DNA from: Bacteroidia bacterium
Lineage (GTDB): Bacteria > Bacteroidota > Bacteroidia > J057 > JADKCL01
NCBI GenBank assembly: GCA_020635905.1
Contig: JACJYV010000007.1
Span: forward strand, 1 to 64,000
DNA: 64,000 nt
Reading direction: 5' to 3'
Shown: piece after piece, positions 18,137 through 26,447 of the stretch
How positions within the stretch are numbered: position 1 is the first letter of the stretch
How the letters are laid out: each line of letters opens with the position of its first letter
Translations under genes and position numbers: made by a program
The notes under the pieces: model-generated
Told to the model about the DNA's origin: nothing
The model's database searches: none
The model's input: the letters and a program-made list of their open reading frames with translations, nothing else

Positions 18137-18170
18137 AAAAAAGCCGGTCCAAAAGGGCCGGCTTTTTTTA
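18137..18170. terminator. Bidirectional rho-independent terminator
   Basis: The hairpin AAGCCGG...CCGGCTT with short loop is flanked by an A-run on the left and a T-run on the right. It can end both the rightward T9SS gene (stop at 18118) and the leftward MBL hydrolase gene, whose stop codon at 18168-18170 lies in the T-run. Confidence 0.9.
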
Positions 18171-18929
18171 TACCTCAATTTCGAGGCCATCCCAGGCAAT
18201 GAAAATGTTGTCTGGCAGTTCAGGGGAAACATCCTGATGTTTTCCCATCAGGTGGCTCAGGTGAGTGAGATAGGCACGCTCGGGTTTGAGTTGGCGTATC
18301 AGGTCCACGGCTTCCTCCAGATTGAAATGCGACATGTGCCGCTCTTTCCTGAGGGAATTGAGCACCAGTACTTTCAGATTTTGCAGGCGGGCTTTGGAGG
18401 TTTCAGGAATAAAATTTGCATCGGTCACATAGGCCAGATCGCCGATTCTGTAGCCCATGACGGGCAGGCGGTAATGCAGCACAGGAACGGGCTGAATGGT
18501 CATTTCCCCAATCTGAAAGGGACTTTCATTTACGGTGTGAATATTTACCCGGGGTGCCCCCGGGTAGGGAGATTCCTCAAAAACGTAACCAAACTGATTT
18601 TTTAAGGCCTTCAGACAGCCTTTTCCCCCATACACCTCAATGGCAGCCCCCTGCTTGAAATAAAAGGGACGAATATCGTCCAACCCGGCAGTATGATCGC
18701 GGTGCTCATGGGTGTATATGACTGCATCCAAATGGGGAGGAGTGGCCCGAAGCATTTGCTGGCGGAAGTCGGGACCAGTATCGAAGACCACCCAGGTATC
18801 GCCCTGGTTCAGCAGGGCAGAGGTACGCAAGCGATTGTCTTTGGGATCAGCCGAGGTGCAAACCCCGCAATTGCAGCCGATAACCGGGATGCCCTGAGAG
18901 GTGCCAGTGCCCAGAAAGGTGAGTTTCAA
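18168..18929 (-). CDS. Metallo-beta-lactamase fold hydrolase, PhnP-like
   Basis: 253 aa. It begins KLTFLGTGTSQGIPVIGCNC, where GTGTSQG and the Cys residues (CNCGVC) match the PhnP/RNase Z-like branch that binds an extra structural zinc. The di-metal motif THEHRDHTAGLDD (HxHxDH) follows near residue 80, with later ligands VTDAN and HLSH. PhnP is a phosphodiesterase acting on cyclic ribose phosphates from phosphonate breakdown, but no phn genes are present, and Bacteroidota proteins of this type are mostly unstudied. It overlaps the small coiled-coil gene upstream by four bases, indicating coupled translation. Confidence 0.88.
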   Translation of the reverse strand: MKLTFLGTGTSQGIPVIGCNCGVCTSADPKDNRLRTSALLNQGDTWVVFDTGPDFRQQMLRATPPHLDAVIYTHEHRDHTAGLDDIRPFYFKQGAAIEVYGGKGCLKALKNQFGYVFEESPYPGAPRVNIHTVNESPFQIGEMTIQPVPVLHYRLPVMGYRIGDLAYVTDANFIPETSKARLQNLKVLVLNSLRKERHMSHFNLEEAVDLIRQLKPERAYLTHLSHLMGKHQDVSPELPDNIFIAWDGLEIEV

Positions 18930-19195
18930 AATTGAAGGACTTGTTGGTTGAGCTGACTGATCAGCTTTTGTTGACCAGAATCGAGTTTGGCCCGATCAAT
19001 TTCAATCTGGTTGAGAATTTCCGTCAGGGCATTGATCTTGCTCTCCAGGGGAAAGAATTTATTGATCACCACTACATTTTTACTTTCCAGAATGCAGTAG
19101 CCGCTGTTGAAATTTCCTTTCTCATAGCGTACCACAAATTCCAGAGATTTGAAAATCCCTTCCAATTTTTCCAGATATGATTTGCTGGCTTTCAA
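18926..19195 (-). CDS. Small coiled-coil protein
   Basis: 89 aa, mostly charged and helical. The C-terminal part (about 50-85, SKINALTEILNQIEIDRAKL and SQLNQQVLQF) has a heptad pattern consistent with a coiled coil; the N-terminal part has a short strand-rich section (YCILESKNVVVINKFFP). No family is recognised. The four-base overlap with the MBL hydrolase start strongly supports this as a real gene and suggests the two products work together or are made in fixed ratio. Confidence 0.65.
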   Translation of the reverse strand: MKASKSYLEKLEGIFKSLEFVVRYEKGNFNSGYCILESKNVVVINKFFPLESKINALTEILNQIEIDRAKLDSGQQKLISQLNQQVLQF

Positions 19196-19290
19196 TTTCC
19201 TGTGATCAAATTTTAATTGTAATGTTAAAGATAGGGGAGGTCAGGACCAAAGTGAAGCCCAATCTTTCCACATTCTGGTTGACAACCATT

Positions 19291-22200
19291 TTATTTCAAC
19301 AGGAGAAGGTAGGATTCTTCATCATGCACCCCGAAGTGAAACCTGGCTGTATCGTTGAGCAGGGGAGAATTTGCTTTCAGGCGGTTAAAAAGTACTTCCA
19401 GGGAATCTCCTTTCAGGCTTTCAGGAAAGAAGAATTCGCCCCCGATCCGGGGCTCTTTTTTCAGCAGTTTACGGGCATCAAACAAGCCGAATCTATCTCT
19501 GAAAGTTGCCAGATCGGTGGGATCTTCGCTGGTATATCTCACTGGAATGCTGACGAGATGGATCATTTGAGGGGAAATACCCAGCCTTTTGCTCAATTCG
19601 CTGACCAGGTAGGCTTTGCTGTCGGGATGGAGAATCCCATCCCGGTTAAAGCATTCCACCACCAGTTCAGAATCCTCCTCATCCAGTCGATGCTGGTGCC
19701 TCAATTGCACCACTTCCAGGCCCGAAAAATCAGGTAATTCGTTTTCGACCCGTTCCAGATCGGCCTCCAGGGCCTCCATTTTTTGCAAAATGGTCATTTC
19801 CCGCACCTCCTCACCCGGAACCGTAGAAAGTTCTCCTTCGCCCGCATATTCTGAATTGAATTGAACCAGGCGCAGATTCACGGGAATTCCCACCTTTTTC
19901 TCCACTTCGTCCTCGAATTTGCGGGCATAACTCCGGGCATAATTTTCCGGCGTGACCACACTCATGGTCAGTTCGATTTTTTTATTCCTGACCACAAAAT
20001 TGCGGGTAATGACAGAAGCAGAGCCGTCCTTTTTCTCAAAAAATTCTCTTGATTTCTGTTCCAGCACCTGGTCAATGGTGTATTCTTCCTGCAGTTTATT
20101 ATAGGTGATTTGCAAAGGAACAAACACTGCAATAGCGAGAATGCCCAGCACAATGATGCGGGCATAAAAGGTGCCCACCGTTTCCATGGCCCGCACCAGG
20201 CGCAGCCGCTCAAACCAACGGTGCAACACGCCTTCCTGCACCTCTTTTTCCTTCCATTCCGATACCATGGAAGACGCAGGGTGACGGGTCAGGCCCAGCA
20301 GCCATTGTGAAAACACGGAGCCAATGATCATGGCGGTAAAACTGGCTGCGTAGGAGAGAATTCCCCCGCCCAGAATCTGGCCCAGGGATATATTATGGGT
20401 GGTTCCCGCCCCGAAGGCAAAGCCCACCACTGCCAGTGGCGGGATGAGCAGCAGCCCCACCACGGGGGTGATGGCCATGATCTCAAACTTATTGCCCCGC
20501 AGCAGAATCACGGGCAGGATCATGCCTGTCACCAGCGCCAGCAGGAAGTCGAGCACGTGGGGCGTCAATCGCTCGGAAATCTCGCTGGTCATACCTGTAA
20601 ACGGTGTAATGCCTGTGACCAGGGCACACAGCAGGATCAACAGGAGGGAGGAGATCAGAAATTTGAAATTCCCCTTGAGAAAGATGTAGATATCGCCCGT
20701 GATGATGCCGTTGGCGATGGTATTGAAGAGAGAGGTGACCGGGGAGAGCAAAAGTGCAGCAATCACCACAGACGGGCTGTCCATCATGAGCCCCAGCAGG
20801 GTAATGACCCCCATGACGGCCAGTTTTACCCAATACATCGCATCCCGTATGCGCAGGGATTGGATCGCATCCTGATCGAACAGTACAAACGAATCCTTGC
20901 GGATTCTCAACCACTGGTGCAGGCGTTCACTGAAATTGGGCAGTTCCTCTTCTTTATCTGATTTGCCGATCTCGATCCTGCCTCCCGTAAAGGCGTAGCT
21001 GTAATCGGGTGGTTCATTTCTGGTCCCCGGGCGAAATGCAGGTTCTTCCTCTGCCTTCATCGCAGGTTTTACGAAGGTGGTGATGGGTTCGTCCACGCCT
21101 GCTTCAGGTATTTCAGGCTTTTCAGCCTCAACCACAGGGGCTCTTTCCTTCTTCAGCAGAATTTCCCCCAAAGCCACTACGCCCGTCATAATCAGGTTGG
21201 AGCCAAGGATAACCATCATGGCATACAAAGGGAAAAGTTCAGTTCCGTCAATAAAATAGGGCTCTTCCGCAGGACGGAAAGCCATCACTGCAGTAGCCAG
21301 GCCGCGCGGCATCATGGCCAGCAGAATGACAGATTCGGCAAAGGAGTATTTGGTACGGCTGAAACGGCTGAAAAGTGGCACTACCAGCAATCTGCCCAGC
21401 ACCACGATCCCAATCAGGATGAGAATATTGCGGATAATTTCAGGTGTCAGGGCGTCAAATGAGACCAGCAGTCCCAGAAACACGAAGAAAAAGGTGGCTA
21501 CCAAAAAGGAAAGTTCTCCACTGATCCCCTTGAGAAATTCATTGAGCACAAATTTGGTGGAATCCACTTTGATGCCCAGCACCCGGTTCACTTTTGGACC
21601 AAACTGAGCGGCAATCGCAGATACATTGGCCAGGGTAATTCCGAAAAAGAGAATGGAAATGGCGCCGTTTCCGCCCGCCAGGTCCACCAGGAAATTGAGC
21701 ACGAAGATAAAACCCAGGGTGAGCATGTAGCTCAACTGGTTGGTACTCATGGAGCCAATCAGACGGGCCCACACCACCCCGGCAATGACTGCGCTGACCA
21801 GGGAAACCAAAATCTTGGAAACGAAGGTAATCAGGATGCTGAGAATGTCTGCATTATCGCTGATCTGGATGTCGCAGGCAATGATTACCACCACCAGAAT
21901 CAGCAGATTGGAAAGCGCTGATTCGATGCTGAGCATGGTTTTCAAACTTTCTCCCACCGACAACTTGGTCACTACAGGAATCACAATGGAGGAGGCAGTA
22001 CCTGCGATCAGGGTGGCCAGGATGATGGCCTGAATGGTGGGTAAATCCAGGATGTAAATGCAGGCAGGAATAGCCAACCCAAATGTTACCAGGAAGGCCG
22101 CCAGGGCCAGTAGAACGGCATTTCCCAACTGGGCAATCACTGTCTGGATCCTCAGGCCCAGTCCGCCGGCAAACAGGATGATCAGCAAGGCCAGATTGCC

Positions 22201-22383
22201 AAATACGGGCGCCACATCCATGAACTGATCCCCTGGTAAAACCTTGAAAACCGGGCCCAGTAATAACCCAATGCCCATCAGTTTTACCACAGAGGGAATT
22301 TTAAACACTTTGAAAATAACATTCGCCAGGAATCCAGCGAAAATTATCCCACCTACCAGGGCCAGCAACTCGTTTGCGCTCAT
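19291..22383 (-). CDS. Cation/proton antiporter fused to a DUF389 domain
   Basis: 1030 aa. Residues about 1-410 carry a dozen hydrophobic helices of the CPA-type Na+(K+)/H+ exchanger fold. A charged linker (about 415-490, rich in Glu/Pro) leads to a second membrane domain at about 510-720 (SPSVVIAALLLSPVTSLFNT, LVTGMILPVILLRGNKFE), which matches DUF389 (TIGR00341-type). After one more helix near 745, a soluble helical tail of about 270 residues ends the protein. The MSANELLALVGG start fits the first helix. DUF389 normally occurs alone or with other partners, so this fusion is notable. It is divergent from a second antiporter gene. The ion specificity is unknown. Confidence 0.88.
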   Translation of the reverse strand: MSANELLALVGGIIFAGFLANVIFKVFKIPSVVKLMGIGLLLGPVFKVLPGDQFMDVAPVFGNLALLIILFAGGLGLRIQTVIAQLGNAVLLALAAFLVTFGLAIPACIYILDLPTIQAIILATLIAGTASSIVIPVVTKLSVGESLKTMLSIESALSNLLILVVVIIACDIQISDNADILSILITFVSKILVSLVSAVIAGVVWARLIGSMSTNQLSYMLTLGFIFVLNFLVDLAGGNGAISILFFGITLANVSAIAAQFGPKVNRVLGIKVDSTKFVLNEFLKGISGELSFLVATFFFVFLGLLVSFDALTPEIIRNILILIGIVVLGRLLVVPLFSRFSRTKYSFAESVILLAMMPRGLATAVMAFRPAEEPYFIDGTELFPLYAMMVILGSNLIMTGVVALGEILLKKERAPVVEAEKPEIPEAGVDEPITTFVKPAMKAEEEPAFRPGTRNEPPDYSYAFTGGRIEIGKSDKEEELPNFSERLHQWLRIRKDSFVLFDQDAIQSLRIRDAMYWVKLAVMGVITLLGLMMDSPSVVIAALLLSPVTSLFNTIANGIITGDIYIFLKGNFKFLISSLLLILLCALVTGITPFTGMTSEISERLTPHVLDFLLALVTGMILPVILLRGNKFEIMAITPVVGLLLIPPLAVVGFAFGAGTTHNISLGQILGGGILSYAASFTAMIIGSVFSQWLLGLTRHPASSMVSEWKEKEVQEGVLHRWFERLRLVRAMETVGTFYARIIVLGILAIAVFVPLQITYNKLQEEYTIDQVLEQKSREFFEKKDGSASVITRNFVVRNKKIELTMSVVTPENYARSYARKFEDEVEKKVGIPVNLRLVQFNSEYAGEGELSTVPGEEVREMTILQKMEALEADLERVENELPDFSGLEVVQLRHQHRLDEEDSELVVECFNRDGILHPDSKAYLVSELSKRLGISPQMIHLVSIPVRYTSEDPTDLATFRDRFGLFDARKLLKKEPRIGGEFFFPESLKGDSLEVLFNRLKANSPLLNDTARFHFGVHDEESYLLLLK

Positions 22384-22399
22384 ATTCGGGGACGTTTGA

Positions 22400-22429
22400 T
22401 TTGTAAAAATAACAAATACCCTACCTTTG
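22400..22429 (+). promoter_or_regulatory. Bacteroidota-type promoter of the RCK antiporter gene
   Basis: TTTG at 22400-22403 and TACCTTTG at 22422-22429, 18 bases apart, match the housekeeping -33/-7 pattern (TTTG, TAnnTTTG) of Bacteroidota very well. The predicted transcript runs rightward with a leader of about 165 bases to the ATG at 22603. The divergent antiporter gene starts only 17 bases to the left. Confidence 0.6.
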
Positions 22430-22602
22430 AGTTATATTTTTTCATATTTTAATATGGCTTTTAGGAAATAGCGGGGCATATTCTCAGAATTGTTGAAGGT
22501 TTTTCAAAGGTTTAACAGATTTAATTCTCAAAAGCCGGCAAGTTTTGTTTGGGGGATTTTTTGCCACAAAATTACCCATGGAATGGGGAGAATGGGACGT
22601 TA

Positions 22603-24534
22603 ATGGAGTATTGGATCAACATAATCACCTACGGAGCGGCCTTTGCGATAGTCGCGATTGCCTCCAAGCAAATCAGCAAAGTTTTTCAAAAACTTAAGCT
22701 TCCTCTGATCACAGGTTTGATTGTGATCGGCATGATTGCCGGGCCTTATCTGCTCAAAATGTTTCCCCGGGAAGCCACGGGCGACCTCGGCTTTATCAAT
22801 GATATCTCCCTTGCTTTTATCGCCTTCGCTGCCGGGGCCGAAATGTATTTCAAAGAGCTGCGCAGCCGCATGCGCAGCATTGTCTGGATGACGGCGGGTC
22901 AATTGGCCATCACCTTCATCCTGGGGGGATTCGCGGTCTGGCTCATGGCGGGTTACATCCCGTTTATGAAAGACATGGGTTCGGGTGCCAGGATAGCAGT
23001 TGCCCTGCTGGCCGGGACCATTTTTGTGGCCCGTTCGCCCTCTTCGGCCATCGCAATCATCAATGAGATGAGGGCTAAAGGCCCTTTCACCGCCACTGCG
23101 ATTGGGGTAACGGTCATGATTGATGTGCTGGTCATTATCCTCTTCACCATTTGCTTTTCCTTCGCCGACACCCTCATTCTTGACTCTGGCTTTCACATCA
23201 CTTCTATCCTGTTTTTGCTGGTCGAGCTGGCGGTTTCGGTCGGAATTGGGATTGGATTGGGCAAAGTGCTTGAACAGATCATGCGCATCACCAAAATGGA
23301 GAATCTCAAAGCCATTTTGATTCTGGTTTCGGGCTTTTCCATTTACCTGCTTTCCCATTATGTGCGCGAACTCAGCCTGAATTACATTGGACATGAAGTT
23401 TACCTTGAACCCCTGCTGATTTGCATTACGGGTAGTTTTGTGCTCACCAATTACTCCAAAGTACGCCCTGAATGGCTGGATTTGCTGCATAAAATGGGAC
23501 CTTATGTCTATGTGGCTTTCTTCACCCTGACTGGGGCCTCTCTTTCCCTCGACATCATTCTGGAGGTCTGGGATATCGCTCTGATTCTCTTTCTGGTGCG
23601 CATGGCCGCCATGATGGTTGGAGGATTTGTAGGAGGAAGTCTGGCCCGCGATCCCATCAAATTCAATCTGATAGCCTGGATGCCCTACATTACCCAGGCG
23701 GGAGTTGCGCTCGGTCTGGCGACCCTGATTGCAGCCAAATACCCCACCTGGGGGCCTGAATTTGCCACGGTGATCATTGCAGTCATTGTGCTCAATCAGG
23801 TGGTGGGCCCCCCGTTTTTCAAATGGGCGATCACTTTTATGGGGGAAGATCACTCCCGCGCCGAACTGCGGGAGTTTGACGGGATCCGCGACGCGATCAT
23901 ATTTGGACTGGAAAGCCAGTCCATTGCCCTGGCCCGCCAGCTGATCAAGCATGGTTGGGAAGCCAAAATCGTTACGATTCGGGAAATTCCTGAGGGCCAG
24001 CGGCCCGAGGATGTGGAAGTGATTTACGTACCCGATCTGACTCCCCAGGTCATGAAGGAACTGGATAGCAAACAGGCAGAGGCCATTGTGGGTATGCTTT
24101 CTGACGAGGAAAACTTTCGTGTACTGGAACTTGCCTATGAAAATCTGGGCACCCGCGACCTCATTGTCCGTCTCAACGATCGCGCCAATCTGGAGAAATT
24201 CCACGAACTGGGTGCCCGCATCGTCGAACCCAACACGGCCATTGTGAGTCTGCTCGATCACTTCGTACGTTCGCCCGAAGCCACCAGCCTGCTGCTTGGC
24301 CTCGACGAAAATCAGGATACTGTGGAACTTGAAGTGCTCAGCCCGGATCTGCACGGCATGGCTCTCCGCGACCTGCGTCTGCCCGCGGATGTGATTGTAC
24401 TGGGATTGAAACGCGGCGGTCAGATGCTGATTTCACACGGGTACACCCGCCTTCGCAAAGGCGACAACGTCACTTTGGTTGGCTCCAACGAAAGTTTGGA
24501 GAAACTGGCCCTGCGCTTCGCGGCAGGGAAGTGA
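22603..24534 (+). CDS. Monovalent cation/proton antiporter with C-terminal RCK (TrkA) domains
   Basis: About 643 aa from ATG at 22603; an in-frame TTG 54 bases upstream would add 18 polar residues before the first helix and is less likely. Twelve or so membrane helices occupy about 1-410 (KefB/CPA2-like). A TrkA-N-like nucleotide-binding domain lies at about 420-540 (DAIIFGLESQSIALARQLIKHG, ending in VRLNDRANLEKF), and a TrkA-C domain closes the protein (GMALRDLRLPADVIVLGLKRGG, LRKGDNVTLVGS). RCK domains gate K+ transport in response to nucleotides, so this is probably a regulated K+(Na+)/H+ antiporter. The Rossmann glycine motif is not canonical (IFGLESQS). Paired with the divergent DUF389 antiporter. 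Confidence 0.88.
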   Translation: MEYWINIITYGAAFAIVAIASKQISKVFQKLKLPLITGLIVIGMIAGPYLLKMFPREATGDLGFINDISLAFIAFAAGAEMYFKELRSRMRSIVWMTAGQLAITFILGGFAVWLMAGYIPFMKDMGSGARIAVALLAGTIFVARSPSSAIAIINEMRAKGPFTATAIGVTVMIDVLVIILFTICFSFADTLILDSGFHITSILFLLVELAVSVGIGIGLGKVLEQIMRITKMENLKAILILVSGFSIYLLSHYVRELSLNYIGHEVYLEPLLICITGSFVLTNYSKVRPEWLDLLHKMGPYVYVAFFTLTGASLSLDIILEVWDIALILFLVRMAAMMVGGFVGGSLARDPIKFNLIAWMPYITQAGVALGLATLIAAKYPTWGPEFATVIIAVIVLNQVVGPPFFKWAITFMGEDHSRAELREFDGIRDAIIFGLESQSIALARQLIKHGWEAKIVTIREIPEGQRPEDVEVIYVPDLTPQVMKELDSKQAEAIVGMLSDEENFRVLELAYENLGTRDLIVRLNDRANLEKFHELGARIVEPNTAIVSLLDHFVRSPEATSLLLGLDENQDTVELEVLSPDLHGMALRDLRLPADVIVLGLKRGGQMLISHGYTRLRKGDNVTLVGSNESLEKLALRFAAGK

Positions 24535-24612
24535 ACGGTTTGCGGTTTACGGTTTACGGTTTACGGTTCTTTGCTGACCGCTGACCGCTGAATGCTGATC
24601 GCTGAATGCTGA
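24535..24612. repeat. Simple repeat block left of the Panacea pair
   Basis: Tandem copies of GGTTTAC/GGTTTGC (about 24537-24568) are followed by degenerate GCTGACC / GCTGAATGCTGATC units (about 24572-24614). The same string of units occurs in the same orientation at 25739-25799, and a short inverted remnant (AACCGTAAACCGCAAAC) at 43788-43804. The two larger blocks immediately bracket the two-gene Panacea cassette. Confidence 0.8.
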
Positions 24613-25056
24613 TCAATCATTTGGTTTTGGTAAAAGATCCTTAGTTTCCTCTTCGATCAGGGGGCTGCTGTGCACACCAATTAATATCTGTTCAAAGTGG
24701 ATTTCTGAAATTTCTCCTGATAAGGAAATTGAGTCAGATTCATACATTTGACGAAATTCAGCAACTGTGAAAGTAAAGCAGTTGTTACAATTTACATAAG
24801 TATCCCTCGAAAAAGGATTTTCAGGGTCTCTGGGTGAGATCCAGACCAGAGTCTCCTTAGGTAATTTCCGGGCCTCAATAAACTTCCGTACAGTTTCAAA
24901 CTGAGAAGTACAGCAGGCCATGATCAGAACATCATTGGCAGACCTTTTCAGGCAAATGTAGATGTGAGGTTCTGAAGAGTTGATCTGGTCAGAAACGAAA
25001 TAAAACACCTTTTTTTCCTGAATAGAGGCCAGAAATAACCCGATTGGAACTTTCAT
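24613..25056 (-). CDS. Candidate toxin partner of a Panacea-domain antitoxin
   Basis: 147 aa, not a family I can name. It opens with strands (KKVFYFVSDQ, PHIYICLKRS, VLIMACCTSQ), then a conserved-looking middle (LVWISPRDPENPF, DTYVNCNNCFTFTVAEF) and an amphipathic C-terminus (FEQILIGVHSSPLIEEETKD). The small size, beta-rich start and position directly after a DUF4065 gene, with the ATG two bases past that stop codon, are what one expects of a toxin in a PanAT pair. A MazF/PemK-like barrel is possible, but its hallmark residues are not obvious. Toxicity is inference from context only. Confidence 0.6.
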   Translation of the reverse strand: MKVPIGLFLASIQEKKVFYFVSDQINSSEPHIYICLKRSANDVLIMACCTSQFETVRKFIEARKLPKETLVWISPRDPENPFSRDTYVNCNNCFTFTVAEFRQMYESDSISLSGEISEIHFEQILIGVHSSPLIEEETKDLLPKPND

Positions 25057-25058
25057 CC

Positions 25059-25649
25059 CTAAAGGGCAAGATTGGCCTCGTGTGATGCAATGAACATGGC
25101 TTTTGACAATTCAAGATTCTCGGGCGAGTCCTCGAAAAGCTCATGATAACTCTCGCTGTTTTGGAAAAAATCAAGGAATTGCATCCTTACCCTGGAGGAA
25201 ATTCCTTTACTCAGAGCAGATTCCCATTTTTTCCATTCCGGGAATACATGGGAAATATCTCTCAGGGCGAAATGGTCATACTTTGAGAAACTATCGAAAA
25301 CCAAATTAAGCACTTCAAGGTCTGACTGTGAGAAAACCTTTTTATTGGGATTCAAAATGGTTTTGAAATTATACTGATCAATTTCAGTGATGTACTCTGA
25401 GGCGTAATCGAGTGCGAGGTCAGGAATAAAATTATTTTTCTCGAGAACATCTCTGGTGCCGGATGGGACGGGTCCGAATGGAAGTGCGTAATAATCATCT
25501 CCCGTAATGGTTCGGCCATACTTGCGCAAATGCAATCTGTCAGACAACCAGATCAACTTGATTGCTTTCATCTTATTGATGGTGCCTCCAGATCTTTGGG
25601 CAAACAGATTCAGAGACTGAACCGTTTTCTTATAATTAAAACCCCTCAT
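25059..25649 (-). CDS. Panacea-domain (DUF4065, SocA/GepA-like) antitoxin
   Basis: 196 aa. The N-terminal half carries the typical pattern of this domain: LNLFAQRSGGTINKMKAIKLIWLSDRLHLRKYGR, read in parts as KAIKLIWLSDRLHL and KYGRTITGDDYYALPFGPVPSG, followed by FSQSDLEVLNLVFDSFSKYD. Panacea proteins neutralise many unrelated toxins and usually stand first in a two-gene operon, as here. The downstream 147-aa gene starts two bases later, implying coupled translation. The pair is bounded by simple-repeat blocks and is an insertion-like island between an antiporter gene and a lipoprotein gene. The domain call is firm; which toxin it neutralises is inferred. Confidence 0.85.
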   Translation of the reverse strand: MRGFNYKKTVQSLNLFAQRSGGTINKMKAIKLIWLSDRLHLRKYGRTITGDDYYALPFGPVPSGTRDVLEKNNFIPDLALDYASEYITEIDQYNFKTILNPNKKVFSQSDLEVLNLVFDSFSKYDHFALRDISHVFPEWKKWESALSKGISSRVRMQFLDFFQNSESYHELFEDSPENLELSKAMFIASHEANLAL

Positions 25650-25738
25650 TTTCGGTTAGATGATTTATTCAAATATAACGTTTTTTAGCTAAAAAATTGA
25701 GTGAAAAGGTAAAAAACTGACAAAAGTCAAGGGATAAC

Positions 25739-25799
25739 AACGGTTTACGGTTTGCGGTTTACGGTTCTTTGCTGACCGCTGAATGCTGATCGCTGACCG
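25739..25799. repeat. Simple repeat block right of the Panacea pair
   Basis: This block repeats the unit order of 24535-24612 (GGTTTAC, GGTTTGC, GGTTCTTTGCTGACCGCTGA, then GAATGCTGATC) in the same orientation. It ends at the stop codon of the lipoprotein gene. The 90 bases between it and the start of the DUF4065 gene hold an AT-rich stretch, probably the promoter of the pair. Confidence 0.8.
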
Positions 25800-26447
25800 C
25801 TATTCTCCAATTCCCAAATCCACTTTTTTCCAGCATTCCAGGATGAAATCTGTATTTTCCTGCAGACTGGCTTCGATGCGAAGGTGAAAACGATAATCAA
25901 TCCCCGCTTCCAGGCGCACAAATTTCCGCTCCTTCTCGAAGTGGGTCCAGACGAGGGTTTTGCCCGTTTCGGGCTCCAGACGGCTGTCCACTGCACCTTC
26001 CATTTCAATTCCGTCGGCAATATTATAGCGCTGAATCAGGTTGCGGATAAAGGCGGGATCAGAGGAGTAATCAGACAAATTGAATTCGACATAACCCTTG
26101 CCATCCTCGTCCTGATAAAAGACCCGTGAAGCCTCAGAAAAAGCAAAATCACCAGTGATAAAGGAGTTGCCATCGTCAAACTCCAGGTCATAACCTGCCA
26201 GGGTTTTGGGCAGGGCGGCAGCCAATTTTTCATGCCTGACCGGAACGGTATCGCCTTTTTCGGCCCGTTCTGCATAGATTTGTTCAAATATTTCCAGTTT
26301 GGTCTGGTAGGTGGTATCTGGCTCGAAGGTAGGTCCGTCAAGTGGGATGGTGTCCGGGGCAGACTGCCCTGGCTGGCAGGCCAGGAAGGCCGTAAACAGC
26401 AGCAGGGGGAGGAAAGTGAGGATTTGTTTGAAATTGGTTTTTTGCAT
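25800..26447 (-). CDS. Predicted lipoprotein
   Basis: 215 aa. The N-terminus (QILTFLPLLLFTAFLAC) gives a signal peptidase II site with the lipid-bearing Cys at residue 24. The mature part is acidic, with a helical stretch (TKLEIFEQIYAERAEKGD) and an alpha/beta section (GYVEFNLSDYSSDPAFIRNLIQRYNIADGIEMEG) without a recognised family. Its start codon overlaps the last base of the phosphofructokinase gene, so the two are co-transcribed, which is odd for an envelope protein and a glycolytic enzyme. No function can be assigned. Confidence 0.75.
   Translation of the reverse strand: MQKTNFKQILTFLPLLLFTAFLACQPGQSAPDTIPLDGPTFEPDTTYQTKLEIFEQIYAERAEKGDTVPVRHEKLAAALPKTLAGYDLEFDDGNSFITGDFAFSEASRVFYQDEDGKGYVEFNLSDYSSDPAFIRNLIQRYNIADGIEMEGAVDSRLEPETGKTLVWTHFEKERKFVRLEAGIDYRFHLRIEASLQENTDFILECWKKVDLGIGE

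Noticed and set aside
22600..24354. 584-codon open frame opposite the RCK antiporter gene
   Set aside because: The product is rich in His, Gln and Gly with no domain; the sense frame is a complete antiporter.
24535..24612. CRISPR-like or telomere-like array
   Set aside because: The units are 7-14 bases with no unique spacers of regular length, and no cas genes are near.
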